Source: Laccaria trichodermophora
Taxonomy: Eukaryota > Basidiomycota > Agaricomycetes > Agaricales > Hydnangiaceae
Direction of reading: 5' to 3'
Length of the DNA stretch: 64,000 nucleotides
Assembly (NCBI GenBank): GCA_018417955.1
Contig: JACTVC010000005.1
Location: forward strand, 434,001 to 498,000
Shown: piece by piece, positions 45,423-57,090 of the stretch
Layout of the letters: each line of letters begins with the position of its first letter
Numbering within the stretch: the stretch's first letter is position 1
Notes under the pieces: generated by a model
Database searches by the model: none
What the model saw: the letters and a program-made list of their open reading frames with translations, nothing else
Told to the model about the DNA's origin: nothing
Position numbers and translations under genes: made by a program

Positions 45423-46700
45423 ATGTATACCGCTCGCCGTGTCCTACCTATCATAACGAAGTCTGACTCAGCAAGTTATACTCTGCCCCCTGTTCCTATG
45501 CCCCCTGTCGTTGGACGCGCAAGTACAACTTGGGTCCGAACTCTGCTCCGCATGTCAACATCCCATTCCTCAATGGCTCAACAACCTCCACGCCCGTCTG
45601 CGAGTCTGATCGTTGTCAACAAACACAACGAGATTCTACTCGTCCAACGCAATCATGCGGCGCGATCTTTTGGTGGGATGCACGTACGAATCACTTGTTG
45701 AGCTTGTACCAGTAATTAGCGACCATTTCACTTACGTTTAATGATAGGTCTTTCCTGGGGGAAATTTTGACAAGACACAAGATCAATCCCTGACAATGAC
45801 CGCAATACGGGAAACATTCGAGGAGTCTGGTTTGTTGCTAGCATCGTCGGCTTCTGAGACAACGTCATTGAGTTCTTTGTCGGACTCTTTGCTGGATGAA
45901 GCCCGGCATGCGATTCACCAACAGAAGCTCAACTTCCAAACCTTCCTCACGTCTCACGATCTGAAAGCCGATCTGGGTTCATTGTTGCCGTTTACCGAAT
46001 GGATTACCCCTGTTGGTGCTCCTCGGTAAGCTGGCCGCTCTCAGCCTTCTCTATCCCAGGCTCATTGTAAGTTTGAATTCTAGGAGATTCCATACACGGT
46101 TCTATGTGGTCTTTCTTCCCGCTTCTCCATCGTCTGGCTTTTCGTCCGGCGCGAAACAAGATAGAATCCCTAAGCCTGGTACTTGCTCCTCTTTTTTCCA
46201 GCACTGAGAGCTTTATCCATGCCTAAACTAGATGGAGGTCGTGAAGTTATTGCAGCCCGCTTTCTCCACCCCGTCGAAGCTTTAAATGAGTTCCAAACGG
46301 GCAAAATCAGTTTTATGCCGCCACAGTTCTACATCTTGTCAACCCTCGCTGATATTCTCCAAGGGTCCACCAATAACCGAGAACAAAGAGCTTGCGTGGA
46401 GGCTCTTTCGAGTGGTTTATTTGGACGTATGGTAATCAATCCCCTTCGTCTGCGAGAAGACGAGGATGGTCGCACTATTCTGACTTACGAAGGCGATGAG
46501 TCCCGAGGCGGACCAAACGGACGTCTTCATCGAGTCTTTTTCAAGATTGGAAAAGCTGGGGTACGCCCTTTGCTTTGTAGTGATCAAGATTGTCAGTTAA
46601 CTTTATTACTCAGGCCGCGAATGAGCTGTCACTGGTTAGAAATTTCGACATATTTTCGGAAATAGACGCTCAGGCGCACAATACACCCCCGAAACTCTGA
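45423..46700 (+). CDS. Nudix hydrolase, NUDT19-like
   Basis: Probable CoA or acyl-CoA diphosphatase. The Nudix box is present: GGNFDKTQDQS then MTAIRETFEESGLL, with the RETFEESG core intact. Around it are SASLIVVNKHNEILLVQRN and ARSFGGMHVFPGG (over intron 1), RFHTRFYVVFLP and EVIAARFLHPVEALNEFQ, all as in the NUDT19 group, which has a long insertion after the box. Four exons; the last gives AANELSLVRNFDIF and ends PPKL, a weak match to a peroxisomal PTS1. The first 40 residues are basic and poorly conserved; a start at MSTSHSSMAQQ is an alternative. Convergent with the carboxylesterase gene. Confidence 0.88.
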
Positions 46701-46916
46701 CCATTATGTGCTTATGGTATTGTATTGATGTAATAATGCTGGTCATACTAGCCACAGCAGGATGGAAAAATAAAATAAGATCTATTGCAAGGGAAAACGT
46801 GTAAGGCTACATCTTAGAAACGTCCAAGGGGTAAGCTATGGATACAGAAAAGTCAGGACGCCAAATTAGTTGTGGGATAGTATGTAAGGACAGTGGGACA
46901 ACCGCAGGTGTGGCGA

Positions 46917-48839
46917 TTATTCATTATAAAATTGGTAGTCGTATTGGACAGTGGATCCCCAGAAGCCTGGGTCACAAGCTCCAACGGCAGTTTCCCCGGA
47001 CCCGCCCAAGAAGATGGAGTGGACATCAGAAGACGTTGCTGCTGCCCAACTGGCCACACCGGCTACATTGGGGTTTCCATTAGTCAAGAACGCCTTATAG
47101 CGTTTTTGCATCTCGGTAGTGAGAGCTGATTGTGCCGGTGTAGGATTTGATGTCGTGCCAAACTGGTGAGGAAGAACAAAAGTTACAATGTCGACACAGC
47201 TATTGCAAAAATGAAATTGCATACCACTATTTCAATATCATCTTGATGACAAACAATTCCCGGTCCATTGCAAAATGAGACTGCACTGTTACCTGGGTAA
47301 GAAGTGCCAACGACGTATTGCCCAACGTAGGCAGCGCCTCCATGCTGGACCCAGTTACGCGCGAAGGTCCAGCTAGAACATCTCCACAGGTAATCTGTAC
47401 CCACAACCTGCAGTTGTGTGCGAGCATCCACTGATCCATCTAGCGATGAAACGGGTGCATAGTTCGGGGATGATACTACTGCAGGCGTTCGGCCGCTACC
47501 AAATGTGGCGTTGCAGATGGGCTGGAATGCCGCTTCGGGCAAAGGGTCTGGGAATGCATTGTAGATAGCAAACCCAGCCTCATGGGCGACGGTAGAGATC
47601 AGGAGAGGCTTGTTGACAGCTGGAAACGGCGCTGTCGAATCGAGGGGTGAAGTTATAAAGTAGCCGTCCTTGACTGGTCTGATGGGCTGAGCGTTGCCCG
47701 CAGCGGGGTCGAGGTTGATAGCATTGGAGAACAAATTCATCTGAGCACCTAGAATGGAATTGAGGGAAAGACCATTCTGACATGCTGTGTTGCTGGCGTC
47801 ACAATTGATTAGGCTGTTGAAGTTGTTCTGCAGCATTTGCTGTGTGGCCGTAGAAAGAAACCCATAATTCTATGCAAGCGTTGGTAGGCTGACAAAAGAG
47901 AACAATTCAATTCATACCATGGGATCAGACTGGAGGATTGCAGATTTGAAAAGGGACGACGCGGACGGAACTGCGAGGAGCGCCCTGATCATGTTGGCTC
48001 CGCTGCTCTGGCCAGCGAGGGTGATTTTTGAGCTGCTTCCACCAAAAGCCGGAACGACCTTCTTCAAAAATTGCATAGCAGTGACGAGGTCTTTAACAGC
48101 GAGGTTTGTACCGCCGTTGGGAGCCATAAATCCCAGCTAAAATTGGAAACAATAATTAGGGACAATGCTGTATCAGGCTTGCATTCGACGCACAGCTCCC
48201 AAACGGTACTGCACAACGGCAACAATCGATCCAGTGGCGATAGCAAGCTTAGAACCATCCAAACCAGGCCCAGACGCAGAACCCACAATGAACGAACCGC
48301 CATGTACCCTATAGTATGGAGTATAAAATGCTGTGAAAAAGATGAACAGAGTAACATACCACATAATAATGGGAACATCGCTAGCTGAATTGAGGGAAGG
48401 TGGGACGTATAATACCATTGACAGACAGTCTTCTGTGTATGCTGAAGAGTCGACGCCTGGTTGAGGACAAGCCAAGGGAGGTGCTGAGGCGTTTGTCGCT
48501 CCGTTGCTAAAAAAAATGTTAGAGAGGCGACTTGTGAAGGACGAGGGGTGCCTACGGCAGATTCCATGTGGTGACGATGTTTGATGGACCCCAGCGAGGT
48601 GCGGAGGCATATTTGACGGCAAATCGATAGGCTCCCAAGGGATCTGAAGCACCATTGGCGGTGCCCAAAACTGTAGCACGGGTGGTGGCTGAGAGTGTAG
48701 CAGGTGGACAAAGAAAGTTGCAAGCGATCGGGAGCTGACAGAGAATGTCCAAGGGGTTGATATGGGGGATTGTCAAGCGCTGAGTGGGGAGAGCCCAAGC
48801 GGGAATAAGGAAAGTGAAAAGAAAAAGAAAGAGGAGCAT
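46917..48839 (-). CDS. Secreted type-B carboxylesterase/lipase
   Basis: Alpha/beta-hydrolase, likely extracellular. The N-terminus is a signal peptide (MLLFLFLFTFLIPAWALP). Family marks: LGAYRFAVKYASAPRW, EDCLSMVLYVP, VHGGSFIVGSA (oxyanion hole), LAVKDLVTAMQFLKKVVPAFGG, and the nucleophile elbow AGQSSGANM. The acid should be the Glu in STVAHEAGF and the base the His in VCHQDDIEIVFG. The elbow reads GQSSGA rather than the usual GESAGG. About six introns. It is closest in style to fungal lipase/cholesterol esterase-like proteins, but the substrate cannot be told. Confidence 0.9.
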
Positions 48840-49262
48840 GACGAGGACGAAGAAAATGTTAAAGGCATCTGCTCCAAAGGTGTCGGGTTTTATAACTTTC
48901 TATGAATAAGATCTACCGTAACCGATATCGCAACAGCGCAACAGACCACGAACATCAGATACATCAGGGTCCGAAAGCGGAAGCAGCACACCCATTTTGG
49001 GAAGTATAATCCTTGTTCCTAAACAGGCCATTGTTCCTATTTAAGGCTTAGCCAAGCCTTACCACCTGCTAAGAACTGCAAAGCCGCCTCGAGTCCAACT
49101 TCATTGGCAGCTCATTGCCAAAGTCCAAGGCCATCCAAGACTTCTGCCAGGGGCAAGACACAGTGAGCATGACAAAATCCACACTCTTTCCAGAACAACG
49201 GATGTTTGTCACCGTAGGCGGGGAAAATCAAAGATCCCATCGAAACGAAACGTCTTCGCTCT
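48840..49262. promoter_or_regulatory. Divergent promoter between carboxylesterase and CWF19L1
   Basis: 423 bases between the start codons. No coding sequence is supported, although plus 49115-49303 is an open frame. The carboxylesterase side has a TTTTATAAC stretch near 48889-48897 that, read on the minus strand, resembles a TATA box. Confidence 0.35.
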
Positions 49263-51936
49263 ATGACAGCTCCCATAAAGGTGTAAGAACTTGCTTCTCG
49301 TAACTGCTTTGCGTTCACTCATGCAACCGAAGCTTGACCATAGGCTCAGTCGTTGGCTCCATTCGAGAGCTTTTTACTAAGATCAAGGCCATTGATGCGA
49401 AACATGGCAAATTCGACCTTGTCCTCTGTATCGGGGACTTTTTTGGGCCGCCAGAGGCGTCTGCAGACGTTGTGAATGACGAAGATGAGACGAAACAGCT
49501 GCTTGACGGAAAACTTGAGGGTGCGCCCAATATCTTGTAAAGATATGTCTGTTGTGATCTGGACGCATGTTCCAGCCCCCATCGAATGCTATATCATGCA
49601 GGGAGAATATCCTTTACCAGAAGCTGTTGTTCAAAAGTTCGCAATCACTGGGGGTGAACTTGGCAAGAACGTGTTTCTGATGTGTGAGCGTTGTACTTTT
49701 GAGTGCCAGCCAATACCCTCCCCCTCAAATCGTCCCCAACAGCCAAGTCTGGCGTCATTTCGACTGCTCATGGTCTTCGCATTGCCTGTCTGGGAGGAAT
49801 CTACGAACCAAACATATATGACTCTGCTGACGCTGCCCCGGTCTGCGTCGTCTTCGGTTCTTCAAGTAATTTTGCTGACGCTTGACACGTTAGGGCTTCT
49901 TGTCTCCTTTTTTCTCAGTCCAAACTGTAGAGCGACTGTTGTCCAACTCTTTGGCTCAGTCAGGTACAGGCAAAAATTACAAATCCCTTGCTGCCATCCA
50001 ATCCGCAGCGACATCTTCTTCACTCATCGATATCCTGGTGACTAATGTTTGGCCATCTGCAATATCCCAATTCTCGTCGGTACCTTTTCCAGGCACACGC
50101 CTAGACTCTGTGGGCGCCCCGCCTCTTGACAATCTCGTCCGTCATACAAAACCCCGATACCATTTTGCAGCAGGACATGGGCAGCAACCTAATTTTTGGG
50201 AAAGAGAACCCTTCCTCTGGGATGACGAGGCTGGCCGTCTCTCACGTTTCGTAGGCCTCGGTGCTTTTGGGGGAAAACCATCAATAGGGAAGAAGCAAAG
50301 GGTAACTTCAATGCTGCTTCGACTTCTCATTGTGGGAAGAAACCTGATCATGCTCCTTGTACAGTGGTTCTATGCGTTTTCCATTTCACCGAATACTGCA
50401 GGGCCAATATCGCCTCCACCTAATGTCACCAAGAATCCCTTCCTCGAATCTGCACCTCAGGCCGCGAAACGCCCCTTTGAGGCCACAGAGGCCGATAACT
50501 ATATATTTGGCAACGTGCCCCAACCCGTAAAGCGCAACCGTATCGGTACGCCTATCTTTTCTTCTAAGGGGAATCGCTAGTTCAATTAAGTATACAGAGA
50601 AAGGCGAACCTGGTAAACTGCCTCCCGGCTACAAATGCCGAAGGTGTGAATCCACCGAGGTATTATTTTCCTCTTTTCCTGCCTTTTTACCAAAGCATTT
50701 TGCCCATACGATCCTCGTAGCATTTCATTAGCGAGTGCCCTGAAAGAACCAAACCGCCAGAAGGTTACGTATGCAAGGTATGCAATACAGTAAGTTTGCT
50801 TGAGTGCTGTTCAGCCCAGACCGCTTGAGACTCAAGTGTTCCCAAGCCAGGCCACCTTGTGCGTGACTGTCCAACGAGGGACGCTAGAGGCGACACCGGC
50901 GGCAAGAAACCGAAACCAGGCTATGTCTGTCGTGCATGTGGCAGCGAAGAACATTACCTTGAAGACTGCCATGTAGCGAATCAACAACTTAACCAAGGTC
51001 AAAGACGTGGGAAGCGTGGGCCGGTCAAGGAGATAGCGCGTCCGTCTCGCCCCCTGGTTCCGTTCTCACGTCTCTGACATCCCATCCAGCTGAAGAGTGT
51101 TGGTTTTGCTTGTCAAATCCCAATCTAGCGTAAACGTTCAGCCTACAGGATCGACTTGGATATGAGCGCTGACACTCTTGACAGGAAACACTTAATTGTT
51201 GCAATTGGCTCCGAATGCTACGTCACCCTGCCAAAAGGCCAGATTATTCCGACTCACCCAGTAAATAATCAATTCAGGGTGCCTGGTGGAGGGCATGTGC
51301 TTATCGTCCCCATCACACATTATCCTACATACTCAACAATTCCTTCTGACTTGGCGCCATCTATTCTTGAGGAAACTGAACAGTATGTTCAACGCGTATC
51401 TCGTGAACCCTCAGCTGACATTTATTTTTCAGGTATAAGACTTCCTTGCAAGCAATGTATGCGAAACACGAGTCATGCGCAGTTGTATTTGAGGTAGGGC
51501 GATTGAGCGCCAAAGGAGGACATGCACATGTTCAGGCTGTTCCGATACCTTTGTCCCTCAAAGATAAAGTCGAACAAGCGTTCCTAACAGAAGGTAGGCA
51601 ACTCGGGATTGACTTTGAACCAGACCCCGAGGTGGCTATGGAAGCTTGTGCAGGTGGAAAGGGGAGCTACTTCAAGGTTGACCTTCCAGATGGACGAAAG
51701 ATGGTGCATCTCATGAAAGATCATATCCCTTTTAGCATTCAGTTTGGAAGGTGGGCTTTTTGTAATTGGGCAGCCTGGATGGTTTACTGACCTTCAGTAT
51801 TAGACAAGTTTTGGTTTCCCTCTTGGACATGCCGAATCGACTGGATTGGAAAGCGTGCACGTTATCGGAGGCAGACGACCGGGCGGATGCTGAATCCTTC
51901 AAAACTGCTTTTGCGCCTTTCGATCCAAGTAGCTGA
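49263..51936 (+). CDS. CWF19-like protein 1 (Drn1 homologue)
   Basis: Intron lariat-associated factor that works with the debranching enzyme Dbr1. The first exon (MTAPIKV) joins through a GTAAGA donor at 49283 to LTIGSVVGSIREL, restoring the metallophosphatase-like N-terminus (LVLCIGDFFG, GLRIACLGGIY). Next comes NVWPSAI, RYHFAAGHGQ and RFVGLGAFG. The middle carries three CCHC zinc knuckles (CRRCESTEHFISEC, CKVCNTPGHLVRDC, CRACGSEEHYLEDC). Then the CwfJ C-terminal domain 1 with HIT-like GGGHVLIVPITHYPT and HAHVQAVPIP, and CwfJ domain 2 (LLDMPNRLDWKAC). About eight introns. The end ESFKTAFAPFDPSS matches the family. Confidence 0.92.
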
Positions 51937-52117
51937 CCGTTCTCTTCATTCATATTGTTACATCATTAAATACATCTTCTGCATCCTTAAAAAATGCGTA
52001 TCTTCCTTCAACACTATGTATCTCTCTTTCAAATAGGACCAGTCCGATTCAAATAAAAAACTCGGGTATTTTTCATGTAACCCCCCGTACTTGTTTATGG
52101 GGAATGATATATGATAC

Positions 52118-54604
52118 TTAACCTTGAGCAGGTTCAGGCTCATCTTTCTCAGCAGTTTTGTAACTAGAGCGCACAAGAACCCCCACATCAGTAGATATGT
52201 CTGGAAACGCAAGCGGACAACTGACCCTTGACCAAATGTATGGGTGCTCTTCTTCGCCTTCTCCAAAACACGACCAATAGCATCAAGACCTGCACAAATT
52301 TGTTTGACGGCAAAGCGGCAAGAAATATCCCAAGAGACAGTACCTTTATCAAGATCCTCGAGCGGTGGCCCGAACGAAAGACGGACAAAGTGGTGGCATG
52401 GAGAATTGAACAGATTCCGGCGGTGAGAAGGGTTGACGTCGAAGAAAATTCCGGGTATAACTATAGTTTGCTCCTTGAGTAACTCCTCGAAAAAGGTCTG
52501 ATGGATTATGTATGAGAAAGAGTATTCCTGATTGATCATTAATTTTTTTTTTACCAAACCGTTGTTCAGAGGCGGGGGAAGTTTCTCGAGATTGAGCCAA
52601 ATGTAGAATGTGCTAGACGGAGGGACGTCGACGTCGAGATGGAGTTTCTTCAGTCGAGCAAGCACATGATCGCGTTTCGCTTTGAAATGCTTCTGAAGTG
52701 CGACCTACAATTCATGATTTGTGAATGTGTGATGTTGTGGAGAAGGGAGAAAAGTACCTTTTCTTTGGCAACCCGGTCGGGATCCAGCAGCGGAATCGCT
52801 GCAAGTTGCAATCTGTGAAGAGGAATAACTCAGTCAGAAACTCAATTGATACAAGCACAATCTTACGGGTGATTTGCACCACCATCCAAGAATGAGCCAG
52901 ACTGGGAGAGGGCGGTAATCAAATTCTTCGGACCAATGACCCAGCAGACGCGCCAACCAGGAAGACGCCAGTTCTATATATATAAAGATTAGCGACGGTT
53001 GCTTGAAAGTCAAATCACGACGTACCTTGGTTAAACCGTCGATGATAACCACAGAATCCTGTGAAAACATATTGTAAACATAATATCACTATACAAAGAT
53101 TGGATGACTTGCTTGGTTCACATCTTCTATATACTTTGCAGAGGAGATGGACTTTCCGTAGTCACTTTCACTATCTGGGTAAATGTACCAAGAGTAAAAC
53201 TGATTGCAAAGCAATGTAAGCGAGGGAAAAAAACCAAATTAAATGATCGTACTTCGTCTAGGATGACGGTCACGCCCTCCCGGCCTATAGAAACAAGCTC
53301 CTTCAAGTCATGGCCCCTTTTTTAACTCAGTGGGCAGCAAGGGAATGAGAAGATTGAAACCAACTTGATGACCTGACAGATGTGGTATCAGTGAGGTCAT
53401 TCTGCTGAAATACTGCGATAGAAGCATACTTGTCCCGTAGGGTTCCGAGGATTGGAGGCTAAAATTACTGCTAATCCTTGGTTTCGAATATCTTTCTGTA
53501 TTTTGAACAACGTGAATTGACGAGTGGATGTATGAGGAGTCTAATACCTTTGTTTGCTCAAGGTCAAGGCGGTACTTGTTCTAAGGCAATCGTCAGTGAC
53601 GCTCGTTCCGCCGGGAGCTTATCTACCTTTGGGTCGAGGCTGTGATGCAATCGTTAGATCTACCAAAAGGTTGAGCCTAAGCTACATACGCAGTAGGGAC
53701 AGGGACCAAACGCTTGAATGCGCTAAGGACCTGATCATACGCCGTGTAATCAGGGATTTGGTAGCTCTGATGAAATGTGAGTGATAACACAATCATGTCG
53801 AAAAGTTGAATTTACAGTGTATACGTCTCCGATAACTGCCGCAAGACGAGAAAGACCTGCACGCCCACCAGGGACAATGCAAACGTTCTCGTAGGTATAC
53901 TGGCTCTGCTTTTCTCGGCGGTATGTATGGTTATATAGATTGGCCACCGCCTCACGCAAGCCTTTACCACAATCAGGAGACGATAAGAAAGACTGTAGTA
54001 ATTCTCATTTACCTTTGACGCCAGTAGTAGGGGCATATTCAAGGGAATCCACGGAAATGGGAATGGACTCTGGGCGGGGTGGGGCATCCGGAATCGGGCC
54101 TACCTCAGGAGCTCCTTGACCAAGATTAGCCCACTCATGAGAACAGGCGTAATTGAACCCGTTGGCGATGGCACGATCAGAGCAGTAGATGACACCTGTA
54201 CTTCCAGGGTGCTCGATTCCAGGAACGGTTTCTTCGTCCTAACATACAACGTTCTAAGAAGAAGAACAACACCGATGAGGGTCAACAAACTGGGTTAACC
54301 GTCTGAGGAAAGACGCCTTTGGGTTGATGTCCTGCGGCTTGGCGAAAGATCTGAAAGATAAGATAAGAATGGCAATCGAAGAGCAAAAGTTCAGGCAGAC
54401 CTGATGGGCTTCGGACTCCTTCTCGTGTTTGTAATGTTTGATGGCATCGCGAACCTGGTCGACAATATGAGTGAACGATTGCACTCGGGGAATGTGGAAG
54501 TGCATGATAGGGGAAGAGACAGGCAGGAAAGATAGGCTCACGGAATCCTTAACATGCGGCGGTGGCGTTGCGGTTTCTAACTTTGTTGCGGGACCGTCAA
54601 CCAT
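52118..54604 (-). CDS. Class I/II PLP-dependent aminotransferase
   Basis: Fold-type I aminotransferase; amino donor and acceptor not determinable, and not an ornithine aminotransferase. Marks: SPIMHFHIPRVQ near the start, SLEYAPTTGVKGLREAVANLYN, VCIVPGGRAGLSRL, YQIPDYTAYDQVLSAF, LVILASNPRNPTGQV-like NPTG stretch, VTVILDEFYSWYIYP with the Asp that pairs with the PLP nitrogen, IIDGLTKNWRLPGWRVCW with the PLP lysine, and HHFVRLSFGPPLEDL with the Arg binding the substrate carboxylate. About twelve introns. The C-terminal exon after GQG gives YKTAEKDEPEPAQG and stop at 52118. It is divergent from arginase, sharing a GATA-rich promoter. Confidence 0.87.
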
Positions 54605-55006
54605 TGTGTACTGGTGGCGAAAAAAAAAAAGGGTTGAGAGGAAAGAGAATTTGGATGGGGAGTGTGAGGTCAGATTGCGAGAAACAAATAGAGAAGACAG
54701 TACCAGGGTCCAGCAAGCAAAGAGGGTGAGCGGTCTATTTATAACCGTGCACGACACACATGACCATTGGAGTGGTCAATAAATAGCCGTTATTTGACTG
54801 GCTCGTCGATAGCAAGTTGATAGCTATTGATACTACTATCACTGATAGTAAGCGCTATTGAGCGAAGGATGGGTCTGCTTGAGTGTTATGACATACTTGC
54901 TACGCGAGTAGATCCGCACAAAACATTGGCACACACTGTACTATGTCTTCTCGGATCATGAACAGTGTCTGTGCCAAGTCTGTGCTCGTCCTCTTCTTCA
55001 TTACCT
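54605..55006. promoter_or_regulatory. Divergent promoter between aminotransferase and arginase
   Basis: 402 bases between the starts. Contains five GATA cores at 54808, 54819, 54829, 54837 (reverse) and 54844. A TATTTATAA stretch (about 54736-54744) could be the TATA element of the aminotransferase. An open frame at 54941-55044 overlaps the arginase start in another frame and is not supported. Confidence 0.55.
54808..54850. promoter_or_regulatory. GATA-factor site cluster with 17-base palindrome
   Basis: Four of the five GATA cores match HGATAR (CGATAG, TGATAG, TGATAG on the reverse strand, TGATAG); the fifth is TGATAC. Spacing is 11, 10, 8 and 7 bases. TACTATCACTGATAGTA at 54834-54850 is a perfect palindrome. 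Known: fungal AreA/NIT2-type GATA factors bind HGATAR, best in pairs, to activate nitrogen-use genes such as arginase. Confidence 0.55.
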
Positions 55007-56423
55007 ATGGCTTCACATTCTCGCTTCATTCGTGAGCCCAAAACTATCGCCGTGAGTTTCTTATACCACTACAATTCCACCTTGGTTTCATTGCCGTTCC
55101 CAGATTGTCGGTTGCCCTTTTAGGTGTTTATTTAATATTTCTCTTCATCTTTGAGGTCTGACCCATCACCAAGTGGTGGTCAGGCATGTCGCTTCATCCT
55201 TAGAATGAGCATTTTATTGACCTCATGTAGCCCAAACCTGGCGTTGACAAAGGTCCGATCCATCTCGTAGAGGCTGGGCTAATTAGTCAGCTTGAAGGCC
55301 TTGGATGGAATGTCAAGTTTGAAGGTCACCACCAGTTTGAAGACATCAAGACCAACGACGACCCTCCGGTTGGAATTTTAAAGAACCCGAGGCTAGTTTC
55401 ACGGGTAACCGAGTCCATTGCGAGGGTTGTCGGCGAGCATGTTAAGAATGGAGAATTAGCTGTCACTCTGGGTGGAGACCATTCTTTGGTTCGTTGGTCG
55501 TCGGCCATTAGTGACTCACCCCTTGATCATGACTTGTAGGCCATGGGCACCATTTCGGGGACACTGAGGTGAGTCCTTGACTTATTCTTTCGTCTGTTTA
55601 CTTAACCCTCTGTCTAGCACTCATCCTGAGGCCTGCGTTGTTTGGATTGACGCGCATGCGGATATCAACACCATCGAATCCACAGGATCAGGTGAATTCT
55701 TCACAAGTAGTGAAGACACGAATCAGAGCTAATAATAGGTTGTGGCAGGAAACATTCACGGTATGCCCGTTTCATTCTTACTTGGACTGGGCAGCAAAGT
55801 CCCAGAATTCTCTTGGGTGAAGCCTCTGTTAAAGCCGGAAAATATCGTTTACATCGGTTTACGCGATGTTGATGCCGGTGAAAAGGCTATTTTGCGCGAC
55901 AACAAGATAAAAGCTTTTAGCATGCACGAAGTTGACAGGTACGGGATAGGAAAGGTGGTAGAAATGGCGCTGGACCACGTCAATCCTAATCGAGATCGCC
56001 CGATACATTTGAGTTTTGATGTGGACGCGCTGGACCCTACAGTAGCACCCTCCACAGGAACTCCAGTGAGAATGAATAACACTGGTGCTGAATGTTGCTC
56101 ATATCATGAGATATAGGTTCGAGGAGGCTTGACCTTCAGAGAAGGTCATTTCATTTGTGAGGCCATCTATGAGACCGGCTTACTGGTGGCATTGGATTTG
56201 ATGGTATGCATGCACTTTTGCGGTGTGTTTTCCGATGAACTTAACTTTGTTTTGTTCGAATATAATAGGAGGTCAATCCTTCCCTTGAGGATGAGGCGAG
56301 TGTGAAACAGACAGTTGCCGTCGGATGTTCCTTGTTGAGATCGGGACTAGGTGAGCGTTCTGGACATCTTTGGAACGTCCAGCTCATCATCAATGTCACT
56401 CTGTAGGAGAAACGCTCTTATAA
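55007..56423 (+). CDS. Arginase
   Basis: Manganese enzyme splitting arginine to ornithine and urea. Eight or so exons: [15 protein letters not shown], then [19 protein letters not shown] assembled from three exons, including a 10-base microexon at 55174-55183. Metal-site motifs are intact: [38 protein letters not shown] and VGLRDVD-like [11 protein letters not shown] are also present, and [18 protein letters not shown] and [17 protein letters not shown] close the protein. The intron after the microexon (55184-55230) starts with GC. Length matches fungal arginases, about 310-320 residues. Confidence 0.94.
55174..55183 (+). other. 10-base microexon of arginase
   Basis: TGGTGGTCAG lies between an intron ending CACCAAG and one starting GCATGT. 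With the preceding AG it encodes Ser-Gly-Gly-Gln, the conserved SGGQ of arginases; without it the frame and the motif are lost. Confidence 0.85.
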
Positions 56424-57090
56424 ATTTGTCAATGATATCGGCAGCATTATAGATATGTATCACTGGAATTGGATGTACTTCATACTCGTTTGATCGCTCA
56501 ACTGGCAGTTTCCACATGCAACCGCTATGCATTCGCTAACTTCTCAAAACTTTGTCTAACGCCCTTGGTAGGCAAAGTTTCAATTTACTCTTCCAAAACC
56601 TCGAGGTGCAAAAATTTCTACTGCTTTCCCATCGTCCTCTATTTGGTCTTTCACCCTCAGCCAGTCCATGCTTTATGGTAAGTACTTGAGAAGGCGATCT
56701 TGCAAGGAGACGAACGAGCATGATTGATCATAAAATGAAATTATTTTGATTTCGCCTCTCAAGCATCACCTCCTATCATCCAACCATCATTTAAGTGTCA
56801 CTGCAGGCCAAGTTCCATATGCAAGAAATATTCACCTTGTTGTTTCCATGTATATCAGCCAAATTGAGGGGTCAACCTACATTTTTTCTTTCTTACTGAC
56901 AACAGGTCGAAACGTAACAGGCTGGTGTCAAATTTTGAAAGAATCTGTCAATAAGCAAGTAGATGCAAGTCGCAGCTTGGCTACGGAGAATTGATGAATC
57001 GTCTGACATGGTGAGGAAAAACGGAAGTTGCCGCGCTTGACCTTGACTTGTTACTAGAAGGTTACAATTTCGTCGTCGAGCAGCCCAGGC
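56424..57090. other. Intergenic region, arginase 3' end and kinesin promoter
   Basis: 667 bases on which I find no supported gene; several 60-80 residue frames on both strands have no domain. It should hold the arginase 3' untranslated region and the kinesin promoter. Confidence 0.4.
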
